64,000 bases of DNA from Rhodoferax sp. (GCF_012927445.1 NZ_JABBPD010000004.1:903039-967038), one strand, 5' to 3'. Numbered from the stretch's first letter, positions 26,575-36,326 are shown. Numbers and translations are program-made. The notes: generated by a model from the letters alone, not told the origin.

Positions 26575-27648
26575 TTAAATTTTACCAAAAGAATAGCCGT
26601 TGGCGACCTCGATGCCTTCGACCCGCTCAATCAAGCGCAACAGCGGCTTGAGTTCACGGTAACGCTCGCAGGTGGCGCGGATGTAACGGATGAAACGCGG
26701 CGTATCGGCCAGATACTGCGGCTTGCCGTCGCGCAGCGTGAGCCGGGCAAAAATGCCGGCCACTTTCAAGTGGCGCTGCAGGCCCATCCATTCGACGCCC
26801 TTGTAAAACTCGCCAAAGTCGTCGCCCACCGGCAGACCGGCCTTGCGCGCCTTGTCCCAGTAACGGATGGTGATGTCGAGGCAAAAGTCCTCGTCCCAGC
26901 TCAAGAAGGCGTCGCGCATCAGGCTGGCAATGTCGTAGGTGATGGGGCCGTACACCGCGTCCTGGAAGTCCAGCACCCCCAACGGAGGGCCGACCATCAA
27001 GTTGCGCGGCATGAAGTCGCGATGCACATAAACGCTGGGCCAGGCCAGGTTGTGTTCAATGATGTGCTTGAAAGCGTCATCCAGCGTGCGGCGTACGTCG
27101 CCTTCAACCGCCACGCCCTTGTGGCGCGCCAGATACCAGTCGGGAAACAGTGCCAGCTCACGCCGCAGCAGCGCTTCATCGTAGGGCGGCAAGACCCCCG
27201 GGGTGGAGGCGGTTTGCCAGGCAATCAGCGCATCCACCGCCTGCAGGTACAGGCCTTGGTTCGCCGAGGCGTTGTCTCGGTCGATCGCTTGCATCATGGT
27301 CTGGGCGCCGAGGTCTGTCAGCAGCATGAAGCCTTTGCCCTCATCCCACGCCAGCACCTGCGGCCCATGCACCTGGGCCGCAGCCATCAACTGGGCGACT
27401 TTGGCAAAGGGGCGGCAGTCTTCCTGGTCAGGCGGCGCGTCCATGATGATGCGACTGCCCTGTGCCGAATCGACCCGGAAGTAACGCCGGAAACTGGCGT
27501 CGGCCGAGGCGCTGCGCACGGTGTCAATGAATAAACCGTGGGTGGGCACCTGCTGGGTTAACCAGGCGTTGAAATCCGCCGCGCGCTGCGCGTCAGTCCA
27601 GACGGGGGCTGTGAATAATGTGGGTTCGGGGGCGTTGGCTTGGCTCAT
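26575..27648 (-). CDS. amgK: N-acetylmuramate/N-acetylglucosamine kinase AmgK
   Basis: A 357-residue aminoglycoside phosphotransferase-fold kinase that makes MurNAc-1-phosphate in the anhydroMurNAc recycling route found in Pseudomonas and relatives. The catalytic loop VYVHRDFMPRNLMV and the metal motif VLDFQDAVYGPITYD are intact. In Pseudomonas amgK-murU lies next to the lptD-surA block; here amgK lies 78 bp from divergent lptD, while murU is 22 kb away. That context supports AmgK over a generic phosphotransferase. Confidence 0.85.
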   Translation of the reverse strand: MSQANAPEPTLFTAPVWTDAQRAADFNAWLTQQVPTHGLFIDTVRSASADASFRRYFRVDSAQGSRIIMDAPPDQEDCRPFAKVAQLMAAAQVHGPQVLAWDEGKGFMLLTDLGAQTMMQAIDRDNASANQGLYLQAVDALIAWQTASTPGVLPPYDEALLRRELALFPDWYLARHKGVAVEGDVRRTLDDAFKHIIEHNLAWPSVYVHRDFMPRNLMVGPPLGVLDFQDAVYGPITYDIASLMRDAFLSWDEDFCLDITIRYWDKARKAGLPVGDDFGEFYKGVEWMGLQRHLKVAGIFARLTLRDGKPQYLADTPRFIRYIRATCERYRELKPLLRLIERVEGIEVANGYSFGKI

Positions 27649-27726
27649 GGATAATCTATTCTACAAACCCGAAAGCTCCGGCTTTCGTTTTCAACCTGAT
27701 CCCTCGTCCGAGACTGCCCCTTCCCG

Positions 27727-30147
27727 ATGCGCTTTTTGATGCACAACCTGAAACACAGGGCGTCCCTTCTTCGTCTGATTCGAAGCCCAGTCGCCCTGGT
27801 GGCCTGGGCTTTGCTGCACGGGACGTCGCTTTATGCCCAAGTGGCGCCGGCCGGACCTGTGTTGCCGTTGACACCAGAAGAGAGCCCGATCCCGCTCCAA
27901 AGCAGCCCGTTGCTGCAAGATCAGATTCCCAACACGTCGCGCAGCGCCTTGCCCACCTTCATTTACAGCGACAGCCTGACGGGACGCCCAGACCTGGAAA
28001 CCGTGCTGGAAGGCAATGCCGTGCTGCGCCGTGGCGACATGGTGATCAAGGCTGACCGACTGGAGTACGACCAGCCGACGGACCTGGCCAAAGCCACAGG
28101 CCAGGTGCGCATCAACCGGGCCGGCAATGTGTATGAGGGGCCGCTGCTGGAGCTCAAACTCGACTCCTTCGAAGGGTTTTTCAATGAGCCGCGCTACTAC
28201 TTTCTCAAGAACGATTCGCATGGCGACGCCGACCGGGTCGACTTCATTGATGACCAACGGGCCGTTATCCATAACGCCACGCTGACGACCTGCCGCCGTT
28301 TGCCGGGCCCGGACTGGCTGCCGGACTGGATTCTGCGCGCCAACACCATTCGCATGGACAACGAGGAAGACGTGGGGACGGCAGAAGGGGCGGTGCTGAG
28401 CTTCAAACGGGTGCCCGTGTTGCCGATCCCCTACATCACGTTCCCATTGAGCGACAAGCGCAAATCCGGCTTGATGCCGCCAACGCTGGGCGTGGACAAC
28501 GTCAACGGCGTGGAGGTGTCCATGCCCTACTACTGGAATATCGCCCCGAACCGGGACGCCACCTTCACCCCGACCGTCATGAGCAAGCGTGGCGTGAGTC
28601 TGGGCAGCGAGTTTCGTTACCTGGAAGCGGACTATGCCGGCCAGTTGCGGCTGGATCTGATGCCAGTCGACCAGTTGCGCGACAGCAATCGCTGGGCCAT
28701 GGGCTACCAGCATCAGACAACGCTCCGAAACAGTCTGATCAGTCAGCTCACCGATAACGGCATGGCCCTCAACCTCAACCTGAACCGGGTGAGTGATGAC
28801 AATTACTGGAAGGACTTCAGCCGCAGTTCGACCTCCCTGACTCAGCGCTTATTGGCCAATGACGCCACATTGTCCTGGACCAATGGCTATTTTTCGAGCA
28901 GTGTGCGCACGCTCAAGTGGCAGACCATCCAGGATGTCACGGCCCCCATCATTCCGCCTTATGACCGCTTGCCCCAACTGGCCACGCGCTACGCCCGCAT
29001 CGACGACAACGGGTTTGACTACTCGGTGGACGCCGATTACACCCAGTTTCAGGCGGACAGCATGCTCACGCGGCAGCCCAATGCGCAACGGGCTTTTTCC
29101 TTGATGCAGGTGAGTCGCCCCTTTATTGGACCCGCCGGATTTATCACACCGAAGCTGCAGCTGCATGCCGCCAGCTACCAATTTGACACGCCGTTGACGA
29201 ACGGGAACAACTCAGCCAGCCGCGTGGTGCCGACCCTCAGTCTGGACAGTGGCCTGGTGTTTGAGCGTGATGCCAGTTATTTTGGCAAGGATTTTCGCCA
29301 AACGCTCGAGCCCCGGGCTTTTTACGTCAACACGCCGTACCGCGACCAGCGCCTGCTGCCGATTTACGACTCCGGTGCCAGCGACTTCAATTTCGCCACC
29401 ATCTACACCGAAAATGCCTTCGTCGGCAATGACCGCATTTCTGACAGCAATTTGCTGACGCTCGGGGTCACCACGCGTCTGCTGAATCCGGATACCGGCG
29501 CCGAGGCGGCACGTTTTGGCATTGCGCAGCGACTGCGCTTCGCCGACCAGAATGTCACCATGCCGGGAGGCGCGCCGGTGACCGACCGGATCAGCGATAT
29601 CTTGCTGGGCGCATCGGTCAACTGGGACCCCAAATGGGCCTTTGACTCCACCGTGCAGTTCAACCCGACCACGGAGAAGTCGGTGCGCTCCTCCGTCGGG
29701 GCCCGCTACAACCCGGGCAACTACCGGGTGGTGACGGCGGCCTACCGCTACCAGCGCGATCTCAGTGAACAGGTTGACGTGGGCTGGCAGTGGCCGCTCA
29801 ATGACCTGTGGGGTGACCGGGGGCAAAACCTGGGCGCGGGACGGGGCCAGGGCGAAGGGCGCTGGTACAGCGTGGGTCGTCTCAATTACAGCCTGCAAGA
29901 GCGCAAGCTGGTCAACTCGGTGATCGGCTTTGAGTACGATGCAGGTTGTTGGCTCGGTCGTGCGGTCCTGGAGCGGCTCCAGACCAGCACCTCGACAGCC
30001 AGTCAGCGCATCATGTTCCAACTTGAGTTTGTCGGGTTTACCCGCTTGGGCGTCAACCCCTTGCAGACATTGAAAGACAATATTCCAAATTACCAATTCC
30101 TGCGAGAGCAAACCAGCCCTCCCAGCCGTTTCAGCAATTACGAATAA
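27727..30147 (+). CDS. lptD: LPS-assembly protein LptD
   Basis: An 806-residue outer-membrane beta-barrel that, with LptE, inserts LPS into the outer leaflet. A signal peptide ends near SLYAQ (about residue 38). The periplasmic jellyroll follows (LEGNAVLRRGDMVIKADRLE, about 80-180), then the LptD barrel to the C-terminus. Cysteines typical of LptD are visible in TTCRRLPGP and YDAGCWLGR. The start at 27727 gives a proper signal sequence. It leads the lptD-surA operon. Confidence 0.95.
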   Translation: MRFLMHNLKHRASLLRLIRSPVALVAWALLHGTSLYAQVAPAGPVLPLTPEESPIPLQSSPLLQDQIPNTSRSALPTFIYSDSLTGRPDLETVLEGNAVLRRGDMVIKADRLEYDQPTDLAKATGQVRINRAGNVYEGPLLELKLDSFEGFFNEPRYYFLKNDSHGDADRVDFIDDQRAVIHNATLTTCRRLPGPDWLPDWILRANTIRMDNEEDVGTAEGAVLSFKRVPVLPIPYITFPLSDKRKSGLMPPTLGVDNVNGVEVSMPYYWNIAPNRDATFTPTVMSKRGVSLGSEFRYLEADYAGQLRLDLMPVDQLRDSNRWAMGYQHQTTLRNSLISQLTDNGMALNLNLNRVSDDNYWKDFSRSSTSLTQRLLANDATLSWTNGYFSSSVRTLKWQTIQDVTAPIIPPYDRLPQLATRYARIDDNGFDYSVDADYTQFQADSMLTRQPNAQRAFSLMQVSRPFIGPAGFITPKLQLHAASYQFDTPLTNGNNSASRVVPTLSLDSGLVFERDASYFGKDFRQTLEPRAFYVNTPYRDQRLLPIYDSGASDFNFATIYTENAFVGNDRISDSNLLTLGVTTRLLNPDTGAEAARFGIAQRLRFADQNVTMPGGAPVTDRISDILLGASVNWDPKWAFDSTVQFNPTTEKSVRSSVGARYNPGNYRVVTAAYRYQRDLSEQVDVGWQWPLNDLWGDRGQNLGAGRGQGEGRWYSVGRLNYSLQERKLVNSVIGFEYDAGCWLGRAVLERLQTSTSTASQRIMFQLEFVGFTRLGVNPLQTLKDNIPNYQFLREQTSPPSRFSNYE

Positions 30148-30154
30148 TTCCATC

Positions 30155-31510
30155 ATGAACAAACGCCTTCTGGCCCTGAGCGTGGCCATTCTCGCCACCC
30201 TGACTTCGCAGGCCCAGAGCTTGCGACCTTCTGCGGGTGCCAGTGTTGTCCCGCCACTCACGCGCACCCAGCCCGAGGCGCCCCATCAGGCCGACTTCAT
30301 CGTGGCCGTGGTCAATTCCGAACCGATCACCAACAACGAAGTCCGCCTCGAACTGCAGCGTGTGTTGCAACAACTGGCGCAGCAGCGCCGGCCCCAGCCC
30401 GACAGCAAAGAACTGGCGCGTCAGGTGCTGGAACGACTCATCAACGAAAAAGCCCAACTGCAGTTGGCCCGCGAATCGGGGATTCGCGTGGACGATGCGG
30501 CCGTTGACCAGGCCGAGCAGAACATCGCGCGTCAAAACCAGATGGATGTCGCCGAATTGCACCGTCGCGTGGTGAAGGATGGGGTGGTGCTCAGCCAGTT
30601 CCGCGCCCAGTTGCGGGATCAGCTCATGCTGACGCGACTGCGTGAACGCGACGTGGAACCCCGCGTGCGGGTCTCGGATCTGGAAGTGGACCAATACCTG
30701 CGGGATCAAAAGAACAGCGATCCCGCAACGCTGCAAGTCAATCTGGCCCAGATCCTGGTGGCCGTGCCGGATGCAGCCAGCCCGGTGCAGATTGCGGCCT
30801 TGAAAGCCAAAGCACAACGCGCACTGGACCGTGCCCGCGCCGGCGAAGATTTTGTCACCCTGGTGCGTGAATTCTCCGATGCGGCTGACAGCGCCACCGG
30901 CGGCCAGTTGGGCTTGCGCACAACCGACCGCTACCCACCACTGTTCATTGAGGCGACGCAAAACCTCGGCGCTGGCGCGGTTTCGCAACTGGTGCGCTCG
31001 GGCGCTGGTTTTCACATCCTCAAAGTGCTGGAGAAAAGTCGTTCCGGGATGCCCGCCATGACCGTGACGCAAAGCCGGGCACGCCATATCTTGTTGCGCG
31101 TCAGCCCCCAATTGAGCGAAGCCGCTGCCCGCAGCAAACTCAGCGAATTCAAGAAGCGCCTGGTGGCGGGACAAGCTGACTTTGCGACCTTGGCCCGCGA
31201 CAACTCGCAGGACGGAAGTGCCGCACAGGGCGGCGACTTGGGCTGGGCCAATCCGGGCATGTTTGTGCCCGAGTTTGAGGAAGTCATGAACCGGCTGACA
31301 CCAGGCCAGATCAGCGATCCGCTGGTATCACGCTTTGGCGTGCATTTGATCCAGTTGACCGAGCGCCGCAACGCCACCTTAAGCCCGCGCGAGCAGCGCG
31401 AGACCGTGCGCGCCCTGTTGCGCGAGAAGAAGCTGGATGAAACTTATGCCACTTGGGCGCAGGACCTGCGTGGTCGCGCCTATGTGGAAATGCGTGCTCC
31501 CCCCCAATAA
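30155..31510 (+). CDS. surA: Periplasmic chaperone and peptidyl-prolyl isomerase SurA
   Basis: A 451-residue periplasmic chaperone for outer-membrane proteins, including LptD. A signal peptide ends near LTSQAQ (about residue 22). The N-terminal SurA domain contains FIVAVVNSEPITNNEV, followed by two parvulin PPIase domains, each with a recognisable GG(Q/D)LG(L/W) turn (GGQLGLRTT and GGDLGWANP). It begins 7 bp after lptD. The pdxA gene that often follows in other bacteria is missing; ksgA comes next after a repeat. Confidence 0.95.
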   Translation: MNKRLLALSVAILATLTSQAQSLRPSAGASVVPPLTRTQPEAPHQADFIVAVVNSEPITNNEVRLELQRVLQQLAQQRRPQPDSKELARQVLERLINEKAQLQLARESGIRVDDAAVDQAEQNIARQNQMDVAELHRRVVKDGVVLSQFRAQLRDQLMLTRLRERDVEPRVRVSDLEVDQYLRDQKNSDPATLQVNLAQILVAVPDAASPVQIAALKAKAQRALDRARAGEDFVTLVREFSDAADSATGGQLGLRTTDRYPPLFIEATQNLGAGAVSQLVRSGAGFHILKVLEKSRSGMPAMTVTQSRARHILLRVSPQLSEAAARSKLSEFKKRLVAGQADFATLARDNSQDGSAAQGGDLGWANPGMFVPEFEEVMNRLTPGQISDPLVSRFGVHLIQLTERRNATLSPREQRETVRALLREKKLDETYATWAQDLRGRAYVEMRAPPQ

Positions 31511-31520
31511 AAATATATCA

Positions 31521-31603
31521 CCCCCACGCTTGCCACTTCGTGTGCCGCGCTGCCCCCCCGAGGGGGCCGTGCCTTGCTTGGGGCGGCCCGGCGCGGCGGC
31601 AGC
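31521..31603 (-). repeat. 83-bp dispersed repeat between surA and ksgA
   Basis: The reverse complement of the copy in metX (10993-11074), differing at about five positions. It has the palindromic centre CCCCCCCGAGGGGG and fills most of the 108-bp gap. It could fold into a hairpin in the mRNA between surA and ksgA. Confidence 0.9.
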
Positions 31604-31618
31604 TCTTACATTCATCCA

Positions 31619-32392
31619 ATGAAACATATTCCCCGCAAGCGCTTCGGCCAGCATTTTCTGGCTGATCGCCTCATTATTGAAGCCATCGTTGACGCAATTG
31701 CACCCCTGCCAGGGCAGGCGATGGTCGAGATCGGCCCCGGCCTGGCGGCGCTGACACAGCCCCTGGTGGAGCGACTGGGCCACCTCACGGTGATTGAACT
31801 GGACCGCGACCTGGCAGTTCGCCTGCGAGAGCATCCGCAACTCACCGTCATTGAATCTGATGTGCTGAAGGTAGATTTCGGCCAAGTGGCTCAATCTCAA
31901 GCCGCTACTAAGTTGCGTGTGGTGGGCAACCTGCCCTACAACATCTCGACACCGATCCTGTTTCACTTGCTGGATTTCGTGGATGTCATTGAAGACCAGC
32001 ACTTCATGCTGCAAAAGGAAGTGATTGACCGGATGGTGGCCAGCCCCTGCACCTCGGATTACGGCCGTTTGAGTGTCATGCTGCAATGGCGTTACGCCAT
32101 GGAAAACGTACTGTTTGTGCCACCGGAGAGTTTTGTACCGCCGCCACGGGTGAACAGCGCGGTGGTCCGCATGGTACCGCGCGAAAATCCGGCCGCAGTG
32201 GACGTGAGGCTGTTGAGTGAAATTGTGCAGGTAGCCTTCAGCCAGCGCCGCAAGTTGATGCGCCATACGCTGGGCCAGTGGCTGGAAGCGAAAGCTTTTT
32301 CAGGCCAGTTCGATGTGAAACGCCGCGCTGAAGAAGTGCCAGTGACCGAATATCTGGCATTGGCCGAGCAGATCAAAAGCGCCCATCCGTAG
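31619..32392 (+). CDS. rsmA: 16S rRNA (adenine(1518)-N(6)/adenine(1519)-N(6))-dimethyltransferase RsmA
   Basis: A 257-residue enzyme, also called KsgA, that dimethylates two adenosines near the 3' end of 16S rRNA. It shows [10 protein letters not shown] at the start, the SAM motif [11 protein letters not shown] and the catalytic NLPYNIS. The ATG at 31619 matches the family; an open frame further upstream belongs to the repeat. Residues of about 90-100 ([10 protein letters not shown]) are encoded by a fragment of the short palindromic element, just ahead of the catalytic loop. Confidence 0.95.
   Translation: MKHIPRKRFGQHFLADRLIIEAIVDAIAPLPGQAMVEIGPGLAALTQPLVERLGHLTVIELDRDLAVRLREHPQLTVIESDVLKVDFGQVAQSQAATKLRVVGNLPYNISTPILFHLLDFVDVIEDQHFMLQKEVIDRMVASPCTSDYGRLSVMLQWRYAMENVLFVPPESFVPPPRVNSAVVRMVPRENPAAVDVRLLSEIVQVAFSQRRKLMRHTLGQWLEAKAFSGQFDVKRRAEEVPVTEYLALAEQIKSAHP
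31888..31917 (-). repeat. Fragment of short palindromic element within rsmA
   Basis: GGCTCAATCTCAAGCCGCTACTAAGTTGCG keeps the GGCT...TTGAG and GCTACT parts of the element. It encodes a surface loop of RsmA. The match is partial. Confidence 0.4.
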
Positions 32393-32450
32393 GCACTGAA
32401 CAGCAAGGGATCGACGCTCAACAAGCGTTGAGCACCCCCCAAAAAAGGAA

Positions 32451-32480
32451 AAGGCCCAATCTTTCGATTGGGCCTTTTTT
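32451..32480. terminator. Rho-independent terminator after rsmA, probably bidirectional
   Basis: AAGGCCCAATC and GATTGGGCCTT form an 11-bp stem with loop TTTC, followed by TTTTT on the plus strand. The minus-strand side is also T-rich after the stem, so the barstar transcript may use it too. Confidence 0.85.
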
Positions 32481-32500
32481 ATGCGTGGACTGGGGTGCGA

Positions 32501-32722
32501 TCAGGCGGCCGTCAGCCAATACCCGGCATTGAAAGGGCTGCTCATGCGCAGCGCCAGTGGCGAAATATCCAACAATTTGTCGGTGGGCATCTTTTCACCG
32601 GATTCGGTGGTGAGATCAATGCCGGGCACAGCGTGGTTGCCCGCCTCTGTGCTTTTTGCCTCGTTCGCCCGTTCTGCTTGGCTGGTGTGTGCAGAACGGG
32701 CTACAGAAAAGAATAGAAGCAT
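32501..32722 (-). other. Possible small ORF or gene remnant downstream of barstar
   Basis: A 73-codon frame starts within the last codons of the barstar gene and ends just before the terminator. Its C-terminal half (PGIDLTTESGEKMPTDKLL...) looks protein-like but I cannot match it to a family. It may be the remains of a longer gene or chance coding. An inverted repeat (GCCCGTTCTGC at 32667-32677 and GCAGAACGGGC at 32691-32701) overlaps its start. Confidence 0.15.
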
Positions 32723-33144
32723 CGGAAGGGTATTTTTCGATCCCCCCAGTAGTCCGCCGCATCCCGGAAGATGTCGAGCAACTGCTCGCGTGCTTCCTTG
32801 TCGAATTTGGTATTGGCCGGGATGTGTTCCAGCACGGCAATAAAGCCAGGCTGGGGGCCGGACTTGTGCAGCGGGTCGGTCATGCTGTCATACAGCGCGT
32901 CAAAGTTCTTGCCGACATGCGCCGACAGCTTGAATTGCTGACCGATCAGGTCCAGCACGTCCTGCTTGGTCTGGGCGTTGGCCAGATTGGCATACAGAAA
33001 ATGCTGCCCCAGCGTGACGGCCGCTTCTTGCAACTCAGGCACCCGAAAAGCTCGGATGGACTGAACAATGTTGGGCCGAATACCGCGGAGCGGCACTTCC
33101 GTTGCGGCACGCGGAGGTGCTGATGTTTCTTGACTCAGTGACAT
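32701..33144 (-). CDS. Barstar family protein (ribonuclease inhibitor)
   Basis: A 147-residue cytosolic protein with the barstar fold: SAHVGKNFDALYDSMTDPL, with the acidic helix that blocks barnase-type active sites, and a C-terminal EHIPANTKF...LLDIFRDAADYW segment. The first 25 residues are an extra N-terminal extension. It lies 41 bp downstream of a barnase-type RNase on the same strand, so it is the likely immunity partner of that enzyme. Confidence 0.88.
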   Translation of the reverse strand: MSLSQETSAPPRAATEVPLRGIRPNIVQSIRAFRVPELQEAAVTLGQHFLYANLANAQTKQDVLDLIGQQFKLSAHVGKNFDALYDSMTDPLHKSGPQPGFIAVLEHIPANTKFDKEAREQLLDIFRDAADYWGDRKIPFRCFYSFL

Positions 33145-33185
33145 ATTTATTCCTGCTTCACTTTACAAAATGAAAAAACCAAAAA

Positions 33186-33578
33186 TTACGGCACGATCTT
33201 GCGGAAGCTCGCATAGTGATCGGCGGTGTAATAACAAGTGTCCGGCGTTCTGGGCTGACCTCCGCACACAATGCGCCGGACGCCCCGGCTACGTGAACCG
33301 GATGTGGCGACGGTGTATTCGCGGTAGTAACCACGTTTCTGGATCGGCAGCAAACGCTCACGATTTCCAAAAACGACCCCGTCTTTTTCATATGCAAACG
33401 GACCACCCTGACGGATCAGGTCATAGACTTGCGCGCCTTGCCTGGGCAATTCGGCCACGGCTATCGTGGCATTGGGGTCTACAGCAACAGGGCCTTTGGC
33501 CTGCACCAAACCGGAGGCTAAAACCGCCGTGAGCAAAAAGCCAGTGATTACTAACTTTAGGCTGGAAAAACGCGACAT
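33186..33578 (-). CDS. Secreted guanyl-specific ribonuclease, barnase/RNase Sa type
   Basis: A 130-residue exported RNase of the N1/T1/barnase superfamily. A signal peptide covers residues 1-27 (ending GLVQA). The catalytic residues are the Glu of YYREYTV (E87), an Arg of RGVRRIV (R101/R102) and His of ADHYASF (H121). Cysteines C105 and C115 can form a disulfide in the periplasm or outside. The start at 33578 has GGGAAG ahead; upstream in-frame starts are less likely. Paired with barstar, which would protect the cell from any unexported enzyme. Confidence 0.9.
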   Translation of the reverse strand: MSRFSSLKLVITGFLLTAVLASGLVQAKGPVAVDPNATIAVAELPRQGAQVYDLIRQGGPFAYEKDGVVFGNRERLLPIQKRGYYREYTVATSGSRSRGVRRIVCGGQPRTPDTCYYTADHYASFRKIVP

Positions 33579-33660
33579 GAAAAAAACTTCCCGTAACACT
33601 CCGGGTTTACCCGGAAATTTCAAGGTTCGTAGTGTCGCGTATTTACGGGGGAAATGCAAG

Positions 33661-33720
33661 CGACTGCCCAAAAAATGGGCAGTCGAGAAGAGGCGTCAAG
33701 GCTAGTAAGTTAGTACTAGC
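33661..33720. terminator. Two adjacent hairpins downstream of maeB
   Basis: CGACTGCCCA-AAAAA-TGGGCAGTCG (33661-33685) is a perfect 10-bp stem. GCTAGTA-AGTTAG-TACTAGC (33701-33720) is a second one, 14 bp from the maeB stop. Neither has a clear T-tract, so termination is plausible but not certain; they also lie in the upstream region of the RNase gene. Confidence 0.45.
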
Positions 33721-33734
33721 TTGAGCTGTATCAA

Positions 33735-36044
33735 TTAGCGGGTGGCGTTTGCGTCGGCCACGGTGAGCGCCGTCATATTGACAATTCGGCGCACGGTCGT
33801 GCTAGCGGTCAGAATATGCACCGGTTTGGCCGCCCCGAGCAGCACCGGGCCAATGGCAATATTGCCACCTGCCGCTGTTTTCAGCAGGTTGTAGGCAATA
33901 TTAGCCGCATCAATATTGGGCAGCACCAGCAGATTGGCGTCACCCGACAGGGTGCTGTTGGGCATCAGGGCGGCGCGGGCTTTCCCGTCCAGTGCAACGT
34001 CACCGTGCATTTCGCCGTCCACTTCCAGCCAGGGCGCCTGGGCGCGCAGCAATTCCAGCGTCTGGCGCATCTTGATGGCGCTGGGCTGGCTGCTGCTGCC
34101 GAAGTTGGAATGACTCAACAACGCAACTTTGGGCTTGATGCCAAAGCGCAGCATTTCCTCGGCCGCCATGATCGTGATCTCGGTCAACTGCTCGGCGGTG
34201 GGGTCGTAATTGATGTGCGTATCCACCAAAAATAACTGGCGTTCAGGCAAGATCAGGCCATTCATGCAGGCGTAGGTATTCACCCCCGCGCGCTTGCCGA
34301 TCACCTGGTCCATGTACTGCAGGTGCAGCGCCGTGCTGCCCCAGGTGCCACAAATCAGGCCATCCACGTCGCCTTTGTGCAGCAACATGGCGCCAATCAG
34401 GCTCAAACGGCGGCGCATTTCAATTTTGGCCATTTGGGCAGTGATGCCTTTGCGCTCGGTCATGCGATGGTAGGTTTGCCAGAAATCGCGATACCGATGG
34501 TCTTGCTCCACATTCACCACGTTGTAATCGGTCCCTTCCCGCAAGCGCAGGCCAAACTTGCCGATCCGCTCGGCGATGACCAGCGGGCGGCCAATCAGGG
34601 TGGGCAAGGCCAAGCCTTCGTCCACCACAATTTGACAAGCCCGCAACACGCGTTCGTCTTCCCCTTCGGAATAGGCGACGCGTTTCTTCAGCCCCAGTTT
34701 GGCGGCGGTAAAGATCGGCTTCATCACCGTGCCGGAAGCGTACACAAAGCTTTGCAGCTTCTCGCGGTAAGCGTCCATGTCCTGGATCGGGCGCAAGGCG
34801 ACGCCGCTGTCGGCCGCCGCCTGGGCCACCGCTGGCGCGATTTTCATCATCAGGCGCGGATCAAACGGCTTCGGAATCAGGTATTCCGGGCCAAAGGCCA
34901 GTTGCTCACCGGCATAGGCCGCGGCAACCACCTCGCTTTGTTCGGCTTGCGCCAGCTCGGCAATGGCGTGCACGGCGGCAATTTCCATCTCCAGCGTGAT
35001 GGTTGATGCGCCGGCATCCAGCGTTCCCCGAAAAATATAGGGGAAGCACAGGACGTTATTGACCTGATTGGGGTAGTCCGAGCGGCCGGTGGCAATGATG
35101 GCGTCACTGCGCACTGCTTTCACTTCTTCCGGCAGGATTTCGGGCGTCGGGTTGGCCAGCGCAAAAACGAGCGGCTTGGCCGCCATTTTCCGCACCATTT
35201 CCGGCTTCAGCACGCCGCCCGCCGACAAGCCGAGGAACACGTCGGCGCCTTCAATGATGTCGCCCAGGGTCCGGGCGGAGGTTTTCTGGGCATAAACGAT
35301 CTTGTCTTCGTCCATCAACTCAGTACGGCCTTCATAGACCACCCCGGCCAGATCGGTCACAAAGATGTTTTCGCGTGGAATGCCCAGCTTGACCAGCAAG
35401 CCCAGACAAGCCAGCGCGGCCGCGCCGGCACCGGACGTGACCAGTTTGATCTTTTTCGGGTCCTTGCCGGCGACCTTCAGGCCATTGAGGATGGCGGCGC
35501 CGACGGTGATCGCCGTGCCATGCTGGTCATCATGGAACACCGGAATCTTCATGCGCTCGCGCAGCTTGCGTTCGACATAAAAGCAGTCGGGCGCCTTGAT
35601 GTCTTCCAGGTTGATGCCGCCAAACGTCGGCTCCAGCGAGGCGATGATGTCCACCAGTTTGTCGAGGTCGTGCTTTTCGTTAATCTCGATGTCAAACACG
35701 TCAATGCCCGCGAACTTCTTGAACAGCACGGCCTTGCCCTCCATCACCGGCTTGGCCGCCAGCGGACCAATGTCGCCCAGCCCGAGCACGGCGGTGCCGT
35801 TGGTGATCACCGCCACCAGATTGCCGCGGCTGGTGTACTTGAAGGCAGCGTTGGGGTCTTTGACGATTTCTTCGCAGGGTGCGGCGACACCGGGTGAATA
35901 GGCCAGTCCGAGATCATGCTGGTTGACCAGTTGCTTGGTGGCGGCAATGCCAATTTTTCCTGGAATCGGGAACTCGTGGTACTCGAGGGCGGCACGGCGC
36001 AACTCGGCGCGGATTTCTTCGGCATTGGCCGTTGTATGAGGCAT
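33735..36044 (-). CDS. maeB: NADP-dependent malic enzyme with phosphotransacetylase-like domain
   Basis: A 769-residue MaeB-type enzyme that decarboxylates malate to pyruvate with NADP+. Residues 1-420 are the malic domain ([24 protein letters not shown] and the Rossmann [10 protein letters not shown]). Residues 430-769 are a PTA-like domain used for allosteric control by acetyl-CoA. The start at 36044 ([10 protein letters not shown]) has GGAGAG ahead, so the ATG six codons earlier was rejected. Length is normal for MaeB. Confidence 0.95.
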   Translation of the reverse strand: MPHTTANAEEIRAELRRAALEYHEFPIPGKIGIAATKQLVNQHDLGLAYSPGVAAPCEEIVKDPNAAFKYTSRGNLVAVITNGTAVLGLGDIGPLAAKPVMEGKAVLFKKFAGIDVFDIEINEKHDLDKLVDIIASLEPTFGGINLEDIKAPDCFYVERKLRERMKIPVFHDDQHGTAITVGAAILNGLKVAGKDPKKIKLVTSGAGAAALACLGLLVKLGIPRENIFVTDLAGVVYEGRTELMDEDKIVYAQKTSARTLGDIIEGADVFLGLSAGGVLKPEMVRKMAAKPLVFALANPTPEILPEEVKAVRSDAIIATGRSDYPNQVNNVLCFPYIFRGTLDAGASTITLEMEIAAVHAIAELAQAEQSEVVAAAYAGEQLAFGPEYLIPKPFDPRLMMKIAPAVAQAAADSGVALRPIQDMDAYREKLQSFVYASGTVMKPIFTAAKLGLKKRVAYSEGEDERVLRACQIVVDEGLALPTLIGRPLVIAERIGKFGLRLREGTDYNVVNVEQDHRYRDFWQTYHRMTERKGITAQMAKIEMRRRLSLIGAMLLHKGDVDGLICGTWGSTALHLQYMDQVIGKRAGVNTYACMNGLILPERQLFLVDTHINYDPTAEQLTEITIMAAEEMLRFGIKPKVALLSHSNFGSSSQPSAIKMRQTLELLRAQAPWLEVDGEMHGDVALDGKARAALMPNSTLSGDANLLVLPNIDAANIAYNLLKTAAGGNIAIGPVLLGAAKPVHILTASTTVRRIVNMTALTVADANATR

Positions 36045-36218
36045 TATTCTCTCCTGCTGCAATCAGTATGACCGAAAGGCCAGCCCGTCAGCTTCTTTTG
36101 GGAACTGAAATTGTAGACTCTGAAAAAGTCAAACCCTAGTAAGTGAATATGCGTATATGGGTGTTTAGGCTTTTACTTTTTTGCAGGAATGTCGTGCGCA
36201 CGGTGTTTTCTGCACCCC

Positions 36219-36234
36219 CTGTTGGCGCCAACAG
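36219..36234. promoter_or_regulatory. 16-bp perfect palindrome, possible operator
   Basis: CTGTTGGCGCCAACAG is a perfect 16-bp palindrome about 185 bases upstream of maeB and 240 upstream of bkdA1. It could be a dimeric repressor site, but no regulator gene is adjacent. Confidence 0.35.
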
Positions 36235-36273
36235 ACCGCGCAGCAGACATGCCAGAGGCCGGAGCGCCATCCG

Positions 36274-36326
36274 GACTATCAATAAGATAGCTGCTTGCGC
36301 ATATTCCGTAAGGGCTAGAGCCTGAT
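36274..36326 (+). repeat. Short palindromic element upstream of bkdA1
   Basis: GACTATCAATAAGATAGCTG, then CTTGCGCATATTCCGTAAGG, then GCTAGAGCCTGAT. This is one of the cleanest copies and sets the consensus. Its orientation is opposite to the copy after bkdB. Confidence 0.85.

Noticed and set aside
31437..31665. Small plus-strand frames over the 83-bp repeat before ksgA
   Set aside because: They are produced by the GC-rich repeat itself and start inside surA; the RsmA start at 31619 is the real one.
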